Positions 8,797 to 17,061 of a stretch of DNA of 64,000 nucleotides are shown piece after piece. A program made the translations under genes and the position numbers. Below the pieces are notes generated by a model. It was not told the DNA's origin. It saw only the letters and a program-made list of their open reading frames with translations, and ran no database searches. The DNA comes from Chryseobacterium sp. MFBS3-17. GTDB lineage: Bacteria; Bacteroidota; Bacteroidia; Flavobacteriales; Weeksellaceae. The stretch covers positions 124,001 to 188,000 of the forward strand of contig NZ_JAJEWK010000005.1 in the NCBI RefSeq assembly GCF_020687745.1. Direction: 5' to 3'. The number at the start of each line of letters is the position of its first letter. Positions within the stretch are counted from its first letter, which is position 1.

Positions 8797-9599
8797 TCAA
8801 CTGACCGGAGTGATGATAATATCGCCAAATTTCCAGTCGGAAACAAAACCGTAAAGCAGAAAAATAAAAATGCAAACTTCCAGAAACAACAGTAAAAAGT
8901 AGAGCATAAACCACCATATAAATCCGAGCGGACGGTAGGTATTGCCAAAAGCATTATACAAGCCATATACGCAATACACCAATACCGAAAGTGATATTCC
9001 GAAAATAAGCACATCTCCGACGATCCGGCTGAAAGGCCACCACAAATCGACAAGAAAAATCACATCTCCGAAAAGGATAATGAGCAAGGTGCCCAGCAGC
9101 AACATGCCCGAAATAATACAGTGCTCACTGATGTTCAGTTTTTTTCTTTTAAATATCAGAAAAGTATTGATGGCAGAAAACGGCACAAACAAAAAGATAA
9201 TCAGTTTGCTCTTTTCCTGAAAAAATCATCCATCCGGCGGCTTGCTTCATTCAGTTCGGCGGCACCACTTGGCGTATATCTACCCAAATCTACAAGGCTT
9301 TCCTGATAAAAATGCCTCACCAGGAGCAGCAAACCAATCGTCATCAGCACCAGAAGAAAGACATTATAATACCGGATTCTTTTTCCGGAAATATAATCCA
9401 GTGCCGCTTTTCCCGGGCGAATTAATGCCTCCTTTGCGGTAAAAAAGATCCCTTTGTCCAGATGAAAGGTGCCGTGCAGCAAATCATGGGAAATAAAATG
9501 CCTAAAAGAAATGCGATAGGTGTCCGCTTTCTGACCACAGCAGGCACAATAAGTATCGGTGAGTTTTTTCCCACAATTCAGAAAAGTGGAAGGATTCAT
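8797..9599 (-). pseudogene. DUF3667-type membrane protein, frameshifted
   Basis: Two frames together make one protein of about 267 residues. The first part (9599 down to 9201) has a zinc-ribbon start with paired cysteines (CGKKLTDTYCACCGQK), the RISFRHFISHDLLH segment and DYISGKRIRYYNVFLLVLM leading into a first membrane helix. The second (down to 8797) continues with KLIIFLFVPFSAINTFLIFKRKK, an EHC segment and three or four more membrane helices. This order fits DUF3667 proteins, whose role is unknown. The frames differ by one base. A run of six T (minus strand, 9220-9225) reads through correctly if it had seven, giving DFFQEKSKLIIF across the join. It is a real frameshift, a slippery phase-variable run, or a sequencing error. 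Confidence 0.75.
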
Positions 9600-9622
9600 G
9601 TCGGTTCAGGTTTTCAGCAAAC

Positions 9623-9630
9623 CAAATATA
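9623..9630 (-). promoter_or_regulatory. Promoter -7 box of the DUF3667 gene
   Basis: TATATTTG, a perfect TAnnTTTG match, lies 23 nt before the ATG at 9597-9599. Its presence shows the frameshifted gene still has an intact promoter. Confidence 0.55.
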
Positions 9631-9824
9631 CAAAGTTTTCTCGTTCAGCCATCCAGATCCATTCATGTTCATCATCGATTATAAGGAATTACTCAGAATA
9701 AGCCATACCGCTTATTTCAGCCAGTTAATAACTAATTATATTGATTATTAGTTAAATATTAGTTAAAATAGTTGGATATATCGGATAATTTTCGTAAAAT
9801 TTGTCTTAACCAAATCACTTCACC

Positions 9825-10190
9825 ATGACGACAAATAACTTTATTGGTTTTTTTTCTGACAAGGAAAAATTATACAAAGCCGAAAACAGTCTGAAGATTG
9901 CCGGCATCAAACCACAGAATCTGATTGTACAGGAAGGGCAGCACGCACCACTGATGATTGCCGTGCGCCTTCAGGATCAGTATGATTTGCAAATGGCACA
10001 GAATATCTTTAAATTCTACCAAGTCCATCATACAGAAGAAATTACCTCACCGCTGAATGATGCGGATGAGTTGCGAAGAATTATTTCTATTCATTCCAGA
10101 CAACAAATTTTTGACGGCAATACCCGTGTAAACCGCCATAATTTCCACGAAGGAATGAATGCTGAAGTCCACACCTTCGGAAACGACTAA
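9825..10190 (+). CDS. Conserved-looking hypothetical protein, 121 residues
   Basis: I do not recognise a family with confidence. It is a soluble protein without signal peptide or membrane helix. The N-terminal half (FIGFFSDKEKLYKAENSLK, then an IKPQNLIVQEG segment) has the alternating strand-helix look of a small ferredoxin-like or general-stress-protein fold. The C-terminal third is polar and rich in His, Asn and Arg. The start is the ATG at 9825-9827. Upstream, TTG and TAAAATTTG are 20 bp apart near 9763-9795 and resemble a promoter with one extra base in the -7 box. A short inverted repeat (AACTAAT / ATTAGTT) lies near 9730-9752. It is followed by rel after about 110 bp. Confidence 0.65.
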   Translation: MTTNNFIGFFSDKEKLYKAENSLKIAGIKPQNLIVQEGQHAPLMIAVRLQDQYDLQMAQNIFKFYQVHHTEEITSPLNDADELRRIISIHSRQQIFDGNTRVNRHNFHEGMNAEVHTFGND

Positions 10191-10301
10191 AAAAGGTTAC
10201 ATACCCTTTCCCGTCTGCAGCAAGCCGCATCGGTTTTTACATTTAAACCGGCGAAAATTCAAATGAATTTTGTATTTTCGTTTGCATAAAGCTTACTGCA
10301 G

Positions 10302-12506
10302 ATGGTTTATGATTTAGAACAGGAAAACAAAGAAATACTGGCCCGCTACAAGGACCTGATTTCCAATACGTACCGCACTCTGGATGAGGAACAGAACAAA
10401 CTGATCCGGAAAGCGTTTGATATTGCGTTGGATGCCCATAAGGACCAGCGCAGGAAAACCGGTGAGCCTTATATTTATCACCCGATAGAAGTAGCCAAGA
10501 TTGTGGCCAACGAAATTGGCCTCGGCGCCAGTTCCATTGCATGTGCCCTATTACACGACGTTATTGAGGATTCTGAATATACCAAAGAAGATCTGGAGAA
10601 AATCTTCGGACCCAAAATTGCCAAAATTGTCACTGGGCTTACCAAGATCTCCATCATGAACCACCAGAACATCTCGATTCAGTCTGAAAACTACCGCAAG
10701 TTACTGCTTACCCTTTCTGAAGATTTCCGGGTGATTCTGATTAAAATTGCAGACCGGCTGCACAATATGCGGACACTGGAAAGCATGCGCCCGGACAAGC
10801 AGAAGAAAATTGCTTCTGAAACCGTCTATATTTATGCCCCGCTGGCACACCGGCTGGGTCTGTACAACATCAAATCTGAACTGGAAGATCTTTCCCTGAA
10901 ATACAATAATCCGGAAGTTTATAACGAGATTGTCTCTAAACTGGAACTCGCCAATGAACAAAGACAAATGTACATTGAAGAATTTACCCAGGAAGTTTCT
11001 GAACGGTTGCAGGACGAAGGATTGAATTTCACCATTAAAGGACGCGCAAAAGCCATCTCCTCCATCTATCGGAAGATGAAGAAACAAGGCGTTTCCTTCG
11101 AAGAGGTTTTTGACAATTATGCCATCCGCATCATTTATAAATCTGATGCGAAGAACGAAAAATTTCTGGCCTGGAAAATCTACTCCATTGTCACAGATCT
11201 CTATCACTCTAATCCGCAACGCATGCGTGACTGGATTACGCAACCGCGGTCCACGGGCTACGAAAGCCTCCACCTCACCGTGCTGGGACCAGATAAAAAG
11301 TGGATTGAGGTACAAATCCGGTCCGAAAGAATGGACGATATTGCCGAAAAAGGTGTGGCCGCTCACTATAAATACAAAGAAGGATATAATGCCAATACAG
11401 ACGAACGCAATTTTGAACAATGGGTAGTCGCCATCAGAGAGGTGCTGGAGAATCAGCAAAATCTCTCTACCACGGAATTGCTGGACAATATCAAGCTGAA
11501 CCTCTACTCCAAGGAAGTTTTTGTTTTCACCCCGAAAGGCGAGATCAAAATGCTTCCGGTGGGTTCTACCGCCCTGGATTTTGCATTCTCTGTTCACACG
11601 GATCTGGGCACAAAATGCCTGGGAGCCAAGGTGAACGGCAAACTGGTGCCCATTTCACACGTGTTGCAAAACGGTGATCAGGTAGAAATTTTGTCTTCAC
11701 AAAATCAGAAACCGAAAGCAGACTGGCTGGATTTTGTGGTCACCTCCAAGGCAAAGTCCAAAATTAAAAATTACCTCAATTCCCGGAAGAATAATCTGGT
11801 GGAAGAAGGCAAAGAAATCCTCAGACGAAAACTGAGACATGCCAAACTTAACTTCACTGATGATGAAGTCAACAAAATGCAGAAGTTTTTTAATCTGAAG
11901 ACTTCTCAGGAGTTGTTTCTCTTCTTTCAGGATGGCACGCTGGATACCGGTGATCTGCGGAAATATATTGAAAGCAAAAACGTATTCAATAACCTGCTGA
12001 ACCGTTTCCGGAAATCACCGGCCAAAAATGTAGCCTTCGAGGAGCCTGCCCAGTCTAATCTGGACATGATTGTCTTTGGCAAGGACGAGGAAAAACTGAA
12101 TTACACCTTTGCCAAATGCTGTGATGTAATCCCCGGCGACAAAATCTTCGGATTCATCACCATTTCCGAAGGAATCAAAGTACATAATGACAATTGCCCG
12201 AATGCCATCAACCTGCGTGCACAATACGATTACCGGGTCATGGAGGCCAGATGGGTGAATGCCGAGAGCTTTAAAAACAGAATTAAAATTGAAATCGAGG
12301 GTCTGGACCGTATGGGCATGATTAATGACATTACCCAGGTCATCAGTAATGCAATGAGTATTGACATGAAGAGCATGAGCATCGCCTCCAATGACGGCAT
12401 CTTTACCGGAACCATTAATCTGGAAGTCCGCAATAAACATCAGCTGGAAGAAACCATCAAACAACTGAAGGCCATCAGCGGAATTTCCAAGGTACAACGA
12501 GTTTAA
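10302..12506 (+). CDS. rel: Bifunctional (p)ppGpp synthetase/hydrolase (Rel/SpoT family)
   Basis: Makes and degrades the alarmone (p)ppGpp in the stringent response; cytoplasmic, ribosome-associated when active. It has 734 residues, the standard length. Domains in order: HD hydrolase with HDVIEDS near residue 85 and ADRLHNMRTLE near 150, both intact; RelA-type synthetase with TGYESLHL near 320; TGS domain from about residue 406 (VFVFTPKGEIKMLPVGSTALDFAF); a conserved Cys/His-containing region (KCCDVIPGDKI); and a C-terminal ACT domain from about 660 (IEIEGLDRMGMINDITQVI). An intact HD motif argues for both activities. It is followed by nhaA with only 12 bp between, so both are probably co-transcribed. 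Confidence 0.96.
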   Translation: MVYDLEQENKEILARYKDLISNTYRTLDEEQNKLIRKAFDIALDAHKDQRRKTGEPYIYHPIEVAKIVANEIGLGASSIACALLHDVIEDSEYTKEDLEKIFGPKIAKIVTGLTKISIMNHQNISIQSENYRKLLLTLSEDFRVILIKIADRLHNMRTLESMRPDKQKKIASETVYIYAPLAHRLGLYNIKSELEDLSLKYNNPEVYNEIVSKLELANEQRQMYIEEFTQEVSERLQDEGLNFTIKGRAKAISSIYRKMKKQGVSFEEVFDNYAIRIIYKSDAKNEKFLAWKIYSIVTDLYHSNPQRMRDWITQPRSTGYESLHLTVLGPDKKWIEVQIRSERMDDIAEKGVAAHYKYKEGYNANTDERNFEQWVVAIREVLENQQNLSTTELLDNIKLNLYSKEVFVFTPKGEIKMLPVGSTALDFAFSVHTDLGTKCLGAKVNGKLVPISHVLQNGDQVEILSSQNQKPKADWLDFVVTSKAKSKIKNYLNSRKNNLVEEGKEILRRKLRHAKLNFTDDEVNKMQKFFNLKTSQELFLFFQDGTLDTGDLRKYIESKNVFNNLLNRFRKSPAKNVAFEEPAQSNLDMIVFGKDEEKLNYTFAKCCDVIPGDKIFGFITISEGIKVHNDNCPNAINLRAQYDYRVMEARWVNAESFKNRIKIEIEGLDRMGMINDITQVISNAMSIDMKSMSIASNDGIFTGTINLEVRNKHQLEETIKQLKAISGISKVQRV

Positions 12507-12518
12507 CCATTATATTAT

Positions 12519-13700
12519 ATGATTCTTACTACTTATTTCAGAAAATTTCTACACAGCAATCAATCATCTGGACTTTTACTTCTATTCTGCGTTGTACTGT
12601 CACTTATTCTGGCTAATTCCGGAGCCGGAAATTACTTTGCAAATATCCTGCAAACTCCGCTGGGTCCCTATTCCGTTTCGGTGTGGATCAATGATGGCCT
12701 TATGGCCGTATTTTTCTTGCTGGTAGGCCTGGAAATAAAAAGAGAAGTAGTGGAAGGCGAATTGTCCTCCGTCAGAAATGCGCTGCTTCCCATTGTTGCA
12801 GCTATGGGCGGCATGGTGATTCCCGCACTGATCTACGCCGGTTTCAACTATGAGACTGAATACAGCCGCGGCTGGGCCATACCAATGGCTACAGATATTG
12901 CCTTTTCCCTTGCCATTATTTCCCTGCTGGGCAGCAGGGTGCCACCCGCCGTTAAGATTTTCCTGGCCGCACTGGCTATTGTAGATGATCTTGGCGCCAT
13001 TTTGGTCATTGCACTTTTCTATACCGAACAACTGCACTGGAATTATCTGCTCTTCGCTGCAGGAATTTTGCTGCTGCTGATTTTGCTTAATGTTTTCCGG
13101 GTCAAAAAACATATTTTCTATTTGATTCCTGGGGTGTTCCTTTGGTATTTCATGCATCATTCCGGCATTCACGCTACCATTGCCGGGGTACTGCTGGCCT
13201 TTACCATTCCTACCAATGCCTCTGAAACGGCAATTTCACCACTGGAAAAACTGGAACAGAAACTTCACTTTCCGGTGAGTTTCATCATCATGCCACTGTT
13301 TGCGCTGGCTAATACCAACATCATATTTAATACGGGCATGGCAGAAGGTCTGCTCTCTACGTTGGGTCTTGGCATCATCGGTGGACTGACCGTGGGAAAA
13401 GTAACGGGAATCTGTCTGTTTTCGGCCATTGCAGTAAAAATGGGAATCAGTACACTTCCCGCAGGAAGCAACTGGCGGCATCTGGTGGGTATCGGTTTCC
13501 TCGCAGGCATTGGCTTTACCATGTCTATTTTTATTGCACTGCTTTCCTTTAAGGGCGCTCCGGCGGTACAGGACGAAGCTAAATTTGCGATTCTTATCGC
13601 ATCCGTACTTTCAGGGATTGCCGGGTTTATGTTGCTAAAACACGGCACTAAAGGTGAGACCTCAGATGTTCCAGTGCAAAATTGCGGGAAATCTGTTTAG
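12519..13700 (+). CDS. nhaA: Na+/H+ antiporter NhaA
   Basis: Inner-membrane antiporter that expels Na+ in exchange for protons, for pH and sodium homeostasis. It has 393 residues and about 12 hydrophobic helices, normal for NhaA. The functional aspartates are visible: Asp126 in MATDIAFSLA and the paired Asp156-Asp157 in LAIVDDLGA. The early motif FFLLVGLEIKREVVEGEL is also typical. The start is the ATG at 12519-12521, 12 bp after rel, so the two genes are likely transcribed together. The C-terminal tail after the last helix is short and polar. No terminator was recognised in the 85 bp before the convergent BrkB gene. Confidence 0.96.
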   Translation: MILTTYFRKFLHSNQSSGLLLLFCVVLSLILANSGAGNYFANILQTPLGPYSVSVWINDGLMAVFFLLVGLEIKREVVEGELSSVRNALLPIVAAMGGMVIPALIYAGFNYETEYSRGWAIPMATDIAFSLAIISLLGSRVPPAVKIFLAALAIVDDLGAILVIALFYTEQLHWNYLLFAAGILLLLILLNVFRVKKHIFYLIPGVFLWYFMHHSGIHATIAGVLLAFTIPTNASETAISPLEKLEQKLHFPVSFIIMPLFALANTNIIFNTGMAEGLLSTLGLGIIGGLTVGKVTGICLFSAIAVKMGISTLPAGSNWRHLVGIGFLAGIGFTMSIFIALLSFKGAPAVQDEAKFAILIASVLSGIAGFMLLKHGTKGETSDVPVQNCGKSV

Positions 13701-13785
13701 CGGAAAATAAGTACCGGTTTCAAAAGCAAATACCACGATACTGGTCGGCACAGTGATTCATCATGAGCAGGATTTCGGTCATTTT

Positions 13786-14781
13786 CTATGTGATGGTTTG
13801 TTCATGGTCACTGCCTGGCTCTTCGGGTAATGAAGGTTCTGCTTCAAACTTTTGAGCTTCCTTCATGAGTTCATCGGAAATCAGTTTGTCCATGCGCACC
13901 CTGCGGATGGCCAGATTCAGCTCATTGCCAAAAAGCAGAAGATATACATTGACATTGACCCAGACCATTAACAGAATCATGGTTCCAATGGATCCGTAAA
14001 GCACATTATACCGGGCAAAATTCCGGGCATAGATGGCAAACAGATACGTGGTGAGCACAAATAAAACCGTAGTCAGAATGGCTCCGGGGACCGCCTGCTT
14101 AAACCGGGTAATCTTCACCGTTCCCACCCAGTAAAACAATGCCAGCAAAATAAAGTAAAACAGCGGGAAAGAGATGAACCCGATGAGTTTGGTAAGGTTG
14201 TCTACAAACCAGGAAATATCATAGGATGGGGTGAAAAGTTTCAGCACAACCTCTGAATAATACATGCCAAAAAGTGACACAAAAACAATGCTGATGAAAC
14301 CCAGCGTGATGAAAAATGCCGTGATGAACTCCTTTACATCATGATGTTTCTCATCTGTATGCTCATTAAATCCGTCAATAAGGGCAAACGTACCATTGGT
14401 GGCAAAAAACAAGGCCAGAATAATGGTGATATTCCCGATGGATGCGGTATTCGGGATAATGGTTTCCTGAATGTAGGTAATGACATCACCCTCTATTTTT
14501 CCCGGGAAAATATTGTGAATCAATACCTCAAAAATATAGAACTGCAGTTTGTCATACTGCGGCATCAGCGGCAAAATGGAAAGCAGAAAGAGAATAAAGG
14601 GAAACAGGGAAAATACGAAGTTCCAGGAAATGGCTGCTGCAGTGCGTCCGATCTTGTTTTTAAAGACGCCCTGTATATAAATTTCGAACATCTTCCAAAG
14701 AGAAACGCCGAGAAACGGAATATGAATCCCATCCAGGAACGAATGAATTTTTCTGATGAACCCCGGGGTTTTTAACCTCAT
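13786..14781 (-). CDS. YihY/BrkB-family membrane protein
   Basis: Integral membrane protein, 331 residues from the chosen start. Family members (UPF0761, once thought to be RNase BN) have six or more helices and unknown function. Visible features are GRTAAAISWNFVFSLFPFILFLLS-type first helices (AAAISWNFVFSLFPF), a central conserved stretch ending FKQAVPGAILTTVLF, and ARYNVLYGSIGTMILLMVW before the last helices. The C-terminus is an acidic cytoplasmic tail. I chose ATG 14779-14781. The frame is open upstream to a TTG at 14841, but that would run into the divergent rlmH coding region, and the -7 box at 14801-14808 sits between. It lies divergent to rlmH, with interleaved promoters. Confidence 0.88.
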   Translation of the reverse strand: MRLKTPGFIRKIHSFLDGIHIPFLGVSLWKMFEIYIQGVFKNKIGRTAAAISWNFVFSLFPFILFLLSILPLMPQYDKLQFYIFEVLIHNIFPGKIEGDVITYIQETIIPNTASIGNITIILALFFATNGTFALIDGFNEHTDEKHHDVKEFITAFFITLGFISIVFVSLFGMYYSEVVLKLFTPSYDISWFVDNLTKLIGFISFPLFYFILLALFYWVGTVKITRFKQAVPGAILTTVLFVLTTYLFAIYARNFARYNVLYGSIGTMILLMVWVNVNVYLLLFGNELNLAIRRVRMDKLISDELMKEAQKFEAEPSLPEEPGSDHEQTIT

Positions 14782-14787
14782 ACAAAG

Positions 14788-14795
14788 TATATTTG
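14788..14795 (+). promoter_or_regulatory. Promoter -7 box of rlmH
   Basis: TATATTTG, perfect TAnnTTTG match, 17 nt before the rlmH ATG at 14813. It lies inside the transcribed leader of the divergent BrkB gene. Confidence 0.6.
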
Positions 14796-14800
14796 CAAAA

Positions 14801-14808
14801 CAAAGATA
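14801..14808 (-). promoter_or_regulatory. Promoter -7 box of the BrkB-family gene
   Basis: TATCTTTG on the minus strand, 19 nt before the BrkB ATG at 14781. It lies between the rlmH -7 box and the rlmH start codon, so the two divergent promoters face into each other. Confidence 0.6.
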
Positions 14809-14812
14809 AGAA

Positions 14813-15286
14813 ATGCGAATCAATTTATTGTGCATGGGCAAAACAGATGACCGGCAGATTAAAGAACTGGTACATTACTTTCAAAACCGGCTGCCCCGCC
14901 ACTGGAATTTCAGCATCACCGAAATCCCAGATGTAAAGAATGCAAAAAATCTGACCCCCGACCTGCTGAAAAAGGAAGAAGCAAAACTACTCCTGCAACA
15001 AACCGATGCTGGCGATCTTATCATTCTGCTGGATGAACACGGAAAACAATACACCAGCCGCGAATTTGCCGCCCGTATAGACCACTGGATGAACACTTCT
15101 GTAAAACAACTGCATTTCGTAATTGGTGGCGCCTACGGATTTGCACCCGAAATTCATGAGCGTGCCAACGGAAAGATTTCATTGTCCAAAATGACCTTTA
15201 CCCACCAAATGATCCGCCTGTTCTTTGTGGAACAATTGTACCGGGCAGATCAGATTCTGCAAGGAAAGCCTTATCACAACGATTAA
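14813..15286 (+). CDS. rlmH: 23S rRNA (pseudouridine-1915-N3)-methyltransferase RlmH
   Basis: SPOUT-fold methyltransferase that uses S-adenosylmethionine to methylate pseudouridine 1915 in helix 69 of 23S rRNA. It has 157 residues, the normal length. The knot region is clear: LIILLDEHGKQYTSREFA in the middle, then FVIGGAYGFAPEI (SAM-binding loop), KISLSKMTFTHQMIRLFFVE and the C-terminal YRADQILQGKPYHND. The start is the ATG at 14813-14815, 17 nt after its own -7 box. It ends 4 bp before the convergent TPR gene. Confidence 0.97.
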   Translation: MRINLLCMGKTDDRQIKELVHYFQNRLPRHWNFSITEIPDVKNAKNLTPDLLKKEEAKLLLQQTDAGDLIILLDEHGKQYTSREFAARIDHWMNTSVKQLHFVIGGAYGFAPEIHERANGKISLSKMTFTHQMIRLFFVEQLYRADQILQGKPYHND

Positions 15287-15290
15287 CCGC

Positions 15291-16100
15291 CTATTTGCAT
15301 TTTGCCAGTAAATCCTGAATCAGGTATTTTTCAAAACCGGTTTTAACCGCTTTATCCACATTGATGCAGGCATCTGTATTTTTATTGGTCTCGAAGAAAA
15401 TTCTGGCTTTGGTGACATACGAAAGTGGAAATTTCGGATCCAGTTTGATGGCACGATCCGCATCTGCGGAAGCTTCTTTATATTTCTTCATGGCCAGAAA
15501 TACATCGGCACGGTTATTATACAGGAGGCTTTCCGGTTTTTGGGAAATGAGCTCGTTCAGGTCTTTCATGGCGTCTTCCAGCTTCCCCTGATTCTTTTTG
15601 AATGAAGCGAAATTAGTGCGGGCGATGAGGTTTTCCGGCGCAATGGAAATCAGGTACTGATAATCCTTTTCCGCCAGATCATTTTTCTTAAGGTCTTCAT
15701 ACACTTTGGCTCGGGTGATATAGAGTTCCTGATTTTCCGAATCCAGTATCAGACCCTGATTGGCATAGTCCAGCGCTTTCTGCTTACTGCCCCGCTGCGC
15801 ATGGATGGAACTGAGATTGGTATAGGTAAGCAGGCTGTTGGCATCTGCTTTCAGCGCATTCATATAAGAACTGAAGGCGTCTTCGTTTTTGCCCTGTCTG
15901 CGCTGCGCTGTGCCCAGATTATTGTAAAATTCAGCTTTCAGTTTACCAATTCTCTCATTGTCTGCCAGAATTTTGTAGGCGGCTTCTGCACACGGATAAT
16001 CAGCTTTTTTAAAACATTCGGCGGCGGCTTTGGAGTCCTGCAGTTGCGCCGTAGATAATGCAAAGCAAAAAACGGATCCAAGGAATAGAATTTTTTTCAT
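15291..16100 (-). CDS. Exported TPR-repeat protein
   Basis: Tetratricopeptide-repeat protein of 269 residues with a cleavable signal peptide (about residues 1-18, ending LSTA). From about residue 25 to 260 it is built of six or seven TPR units, seen as repeated patterns such as AEFYNNLGTAQRRQGKNEDA, LDYANQGLILDS and AIKLDPKFPLSYVTKARIF. TPR arrays bind partner proteins; the partner here is unknown. The gene starts 1 bp after the stop codon of the PAP2 phosphatase gene, so the two are read together. It probably acts in the periplasm or at the cell envelope. Confidence 0.85.
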   Translation of the reverse strand: MKKILFLGSVFCFALSTAQLQDSKAAAECFKKADYPCAEAAYKILADNERIGKLKAEFYNNLGTAQRRQGKNEDAFSSYMNALKADANSLLTYTNLSSIHAQRGSKQKALDYANQGLILDSENQELYITRAKVYEDLKKNDLAEKDYQYLISIAPENLIARTNFASFKKNQGKLEDAMKDLNELISQKPESLLYNNRADVFLAMKKYKEASADADRAIKLDPKFPLSYVTKARIFFETNKNTDACINVDKAVKTGFEKYLIQDLLAKCK

Positions 16101-16101
16101 G

Positions 16102-16662
16102 TTAAAGCGTTTGTTTGTGAATGACTTTTAAACTCAATGTCGCAAAAAATCCGCCGATCAAATAGCCGAATAACGCACCCGTAAGGACATCCAGCGGAAA
16201 GTGAACACCCAGATAAATTCGGCTGTAGGAAATCATTGCTGCCCACAGGAAGAGGAAAAACGGAAACCAGCCGTACTTCTTCCGCAGCAAAATCGTCATA
16301 AAGTTAGCAATAAAAAATGTACTGGAAGCATGGGCGGAATAATAACCGTACATACCGCCGCATTTCACTTCGCGCATCAGATTGTCCAGTGCGGGATCAT
16401 GGCAGGGTCTCAGCCGTTCTATACCCAGTTTGAACACATTGGCCAACTGGTCTGAAACCGTAACGCCCAACGCAATGAAAATCAGAATGTAAATCATAGC
16501 CCGCCAGCGGAAGTTTCTGAGCAACAGAATCAAAAAAACCAGATACAGCGGAATCCAGATCCATTTTTCTGAAATCATCATCCAGAACGGATCATAACGG
16601 GTCTCTCCCAGGGTATTGAGAAACAGAAACAGTTCTTTGTCTTTCAGAATGACTTCGTGCAT
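16102..16662 (-). CDS. PAP2-family phosphatase, membrane-bound
   Basis: Integral membrane acid-phosphatase-like enzyme of 186 residues. The three PAP2 signature blocks are present: KLGIERLRPC (K-x6-RP), YYSAHASSTFF (the PSGH block with Ala in place of Pro/Gly), and SRIYLGVHFPLDVLTGALFG (SR-x5-H-x3-D). Five or six helices are predicted. Family members remove phosphate from lipids such as undecaprenyl diphosphate or phosphatidylglycerophosphate; the substrate is not decidable here. It lies 4 bp after the TatA gene and 1 bp before the TPR gene, forming a tight three-gene unit tatA-PAP2-TPR. Confidence 0.9.
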   Translation of the reverse strand: MHEVILKDKELFLFLNTLGETRYDPFWMMISEKWIWIPLYLVFLILLLRNFRWRAMIYILIFIALGVTVSDQLANVFKLGIERLRPCHDPALDNLMREVKCGGMYGYYSAHASSTFFIANFMTILLRKKYGWFPFFLFLWAAMISYSRIYLGVHFPLDVLTGALFGYLIGGFFATLSLKVIHKQTL

Positions 16663-16666
16663 TGCT

Positions 16667-17002
16667 TTATCTGCTTACCGGCCCTTCGTGGGCATCATCC
16701 AGTTGATTTTTCACCGGTTTCTCTGTGGTTTTTTGGTCTCCGAATACATCAAAATCTTTCCGCAGGTCCCTCGTCGGATCATATTCTCTGGCAGCGTCTT
16801 TTACCTTTTCTATTTCCCGTTTTATTTCGGAGACAGGGTTGTCTGTTTCTTTCAGAATTTCGGTTTTAATATCTTCCATAGCTCCTTTCATCTTGCGTAC
16901 TCCCGAACCTAAATCCCGGGCAATAGTGGGTATTTTATCAGGGCCGAAAAGTACCACAATGGCCAGTACAATGACTAATATTTCGCTGAATGCTAGTTCC
17001 AT
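16667..17002 (-). CDS. tatA: Twin-arginine translocase subunit TatA/TatE
   Basis: Pore-forming subunit of the Tat pathway, which exports folded proteins across the inner membrane. It has 111 residues. A single N-terminal helix (FSEILVIVLAIVVLFGPDKI) is followed by the FGPDKIP hinge, an amphipathic helix (ARDLGSGVRKMKGAMED) and a long charged tail, as in TatA/TatB. The length and long tail leave TatB-like function possible, but many Bacteroidota have only this TatA type. It is the first gene of the tatA-PAP2-TPR unit. tatC is not in the window. Confidence 0.88.
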   Translation of the reverse strand: MELAFSEILVIVLAIVVLFGPDKIPTIARDLGSGVRKMKGAMEDIKTEILKETDNPVSEIKREIEKVKDAAREYDPTRDLRKDFDVFGDQKTTEKPVKNQLDDAHEGPVSR

Positions 17003-17061
17003 GCTGCTAAATTACATTTTTTTGCTGAATAACCTCTGTTACAAAGTTCCGGTTAAGGCTT

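Noticed and set aside
10701-11597. Long open frame of about 298 codons on the minus strand inside rel
   Set aside because: It is the mirror frame of a strongly conserved gene; the residue pattern (many Phe, Val, His) is that of an antisense shadow, without a start-site context or family resemblance.
14782-14841. N-terminal extension of the BrkB-family protein from a TTG at 14841
   Set aside because: It overlaps the coding start of rlmH and both promoters; ATG 14781 gives the usual family start.
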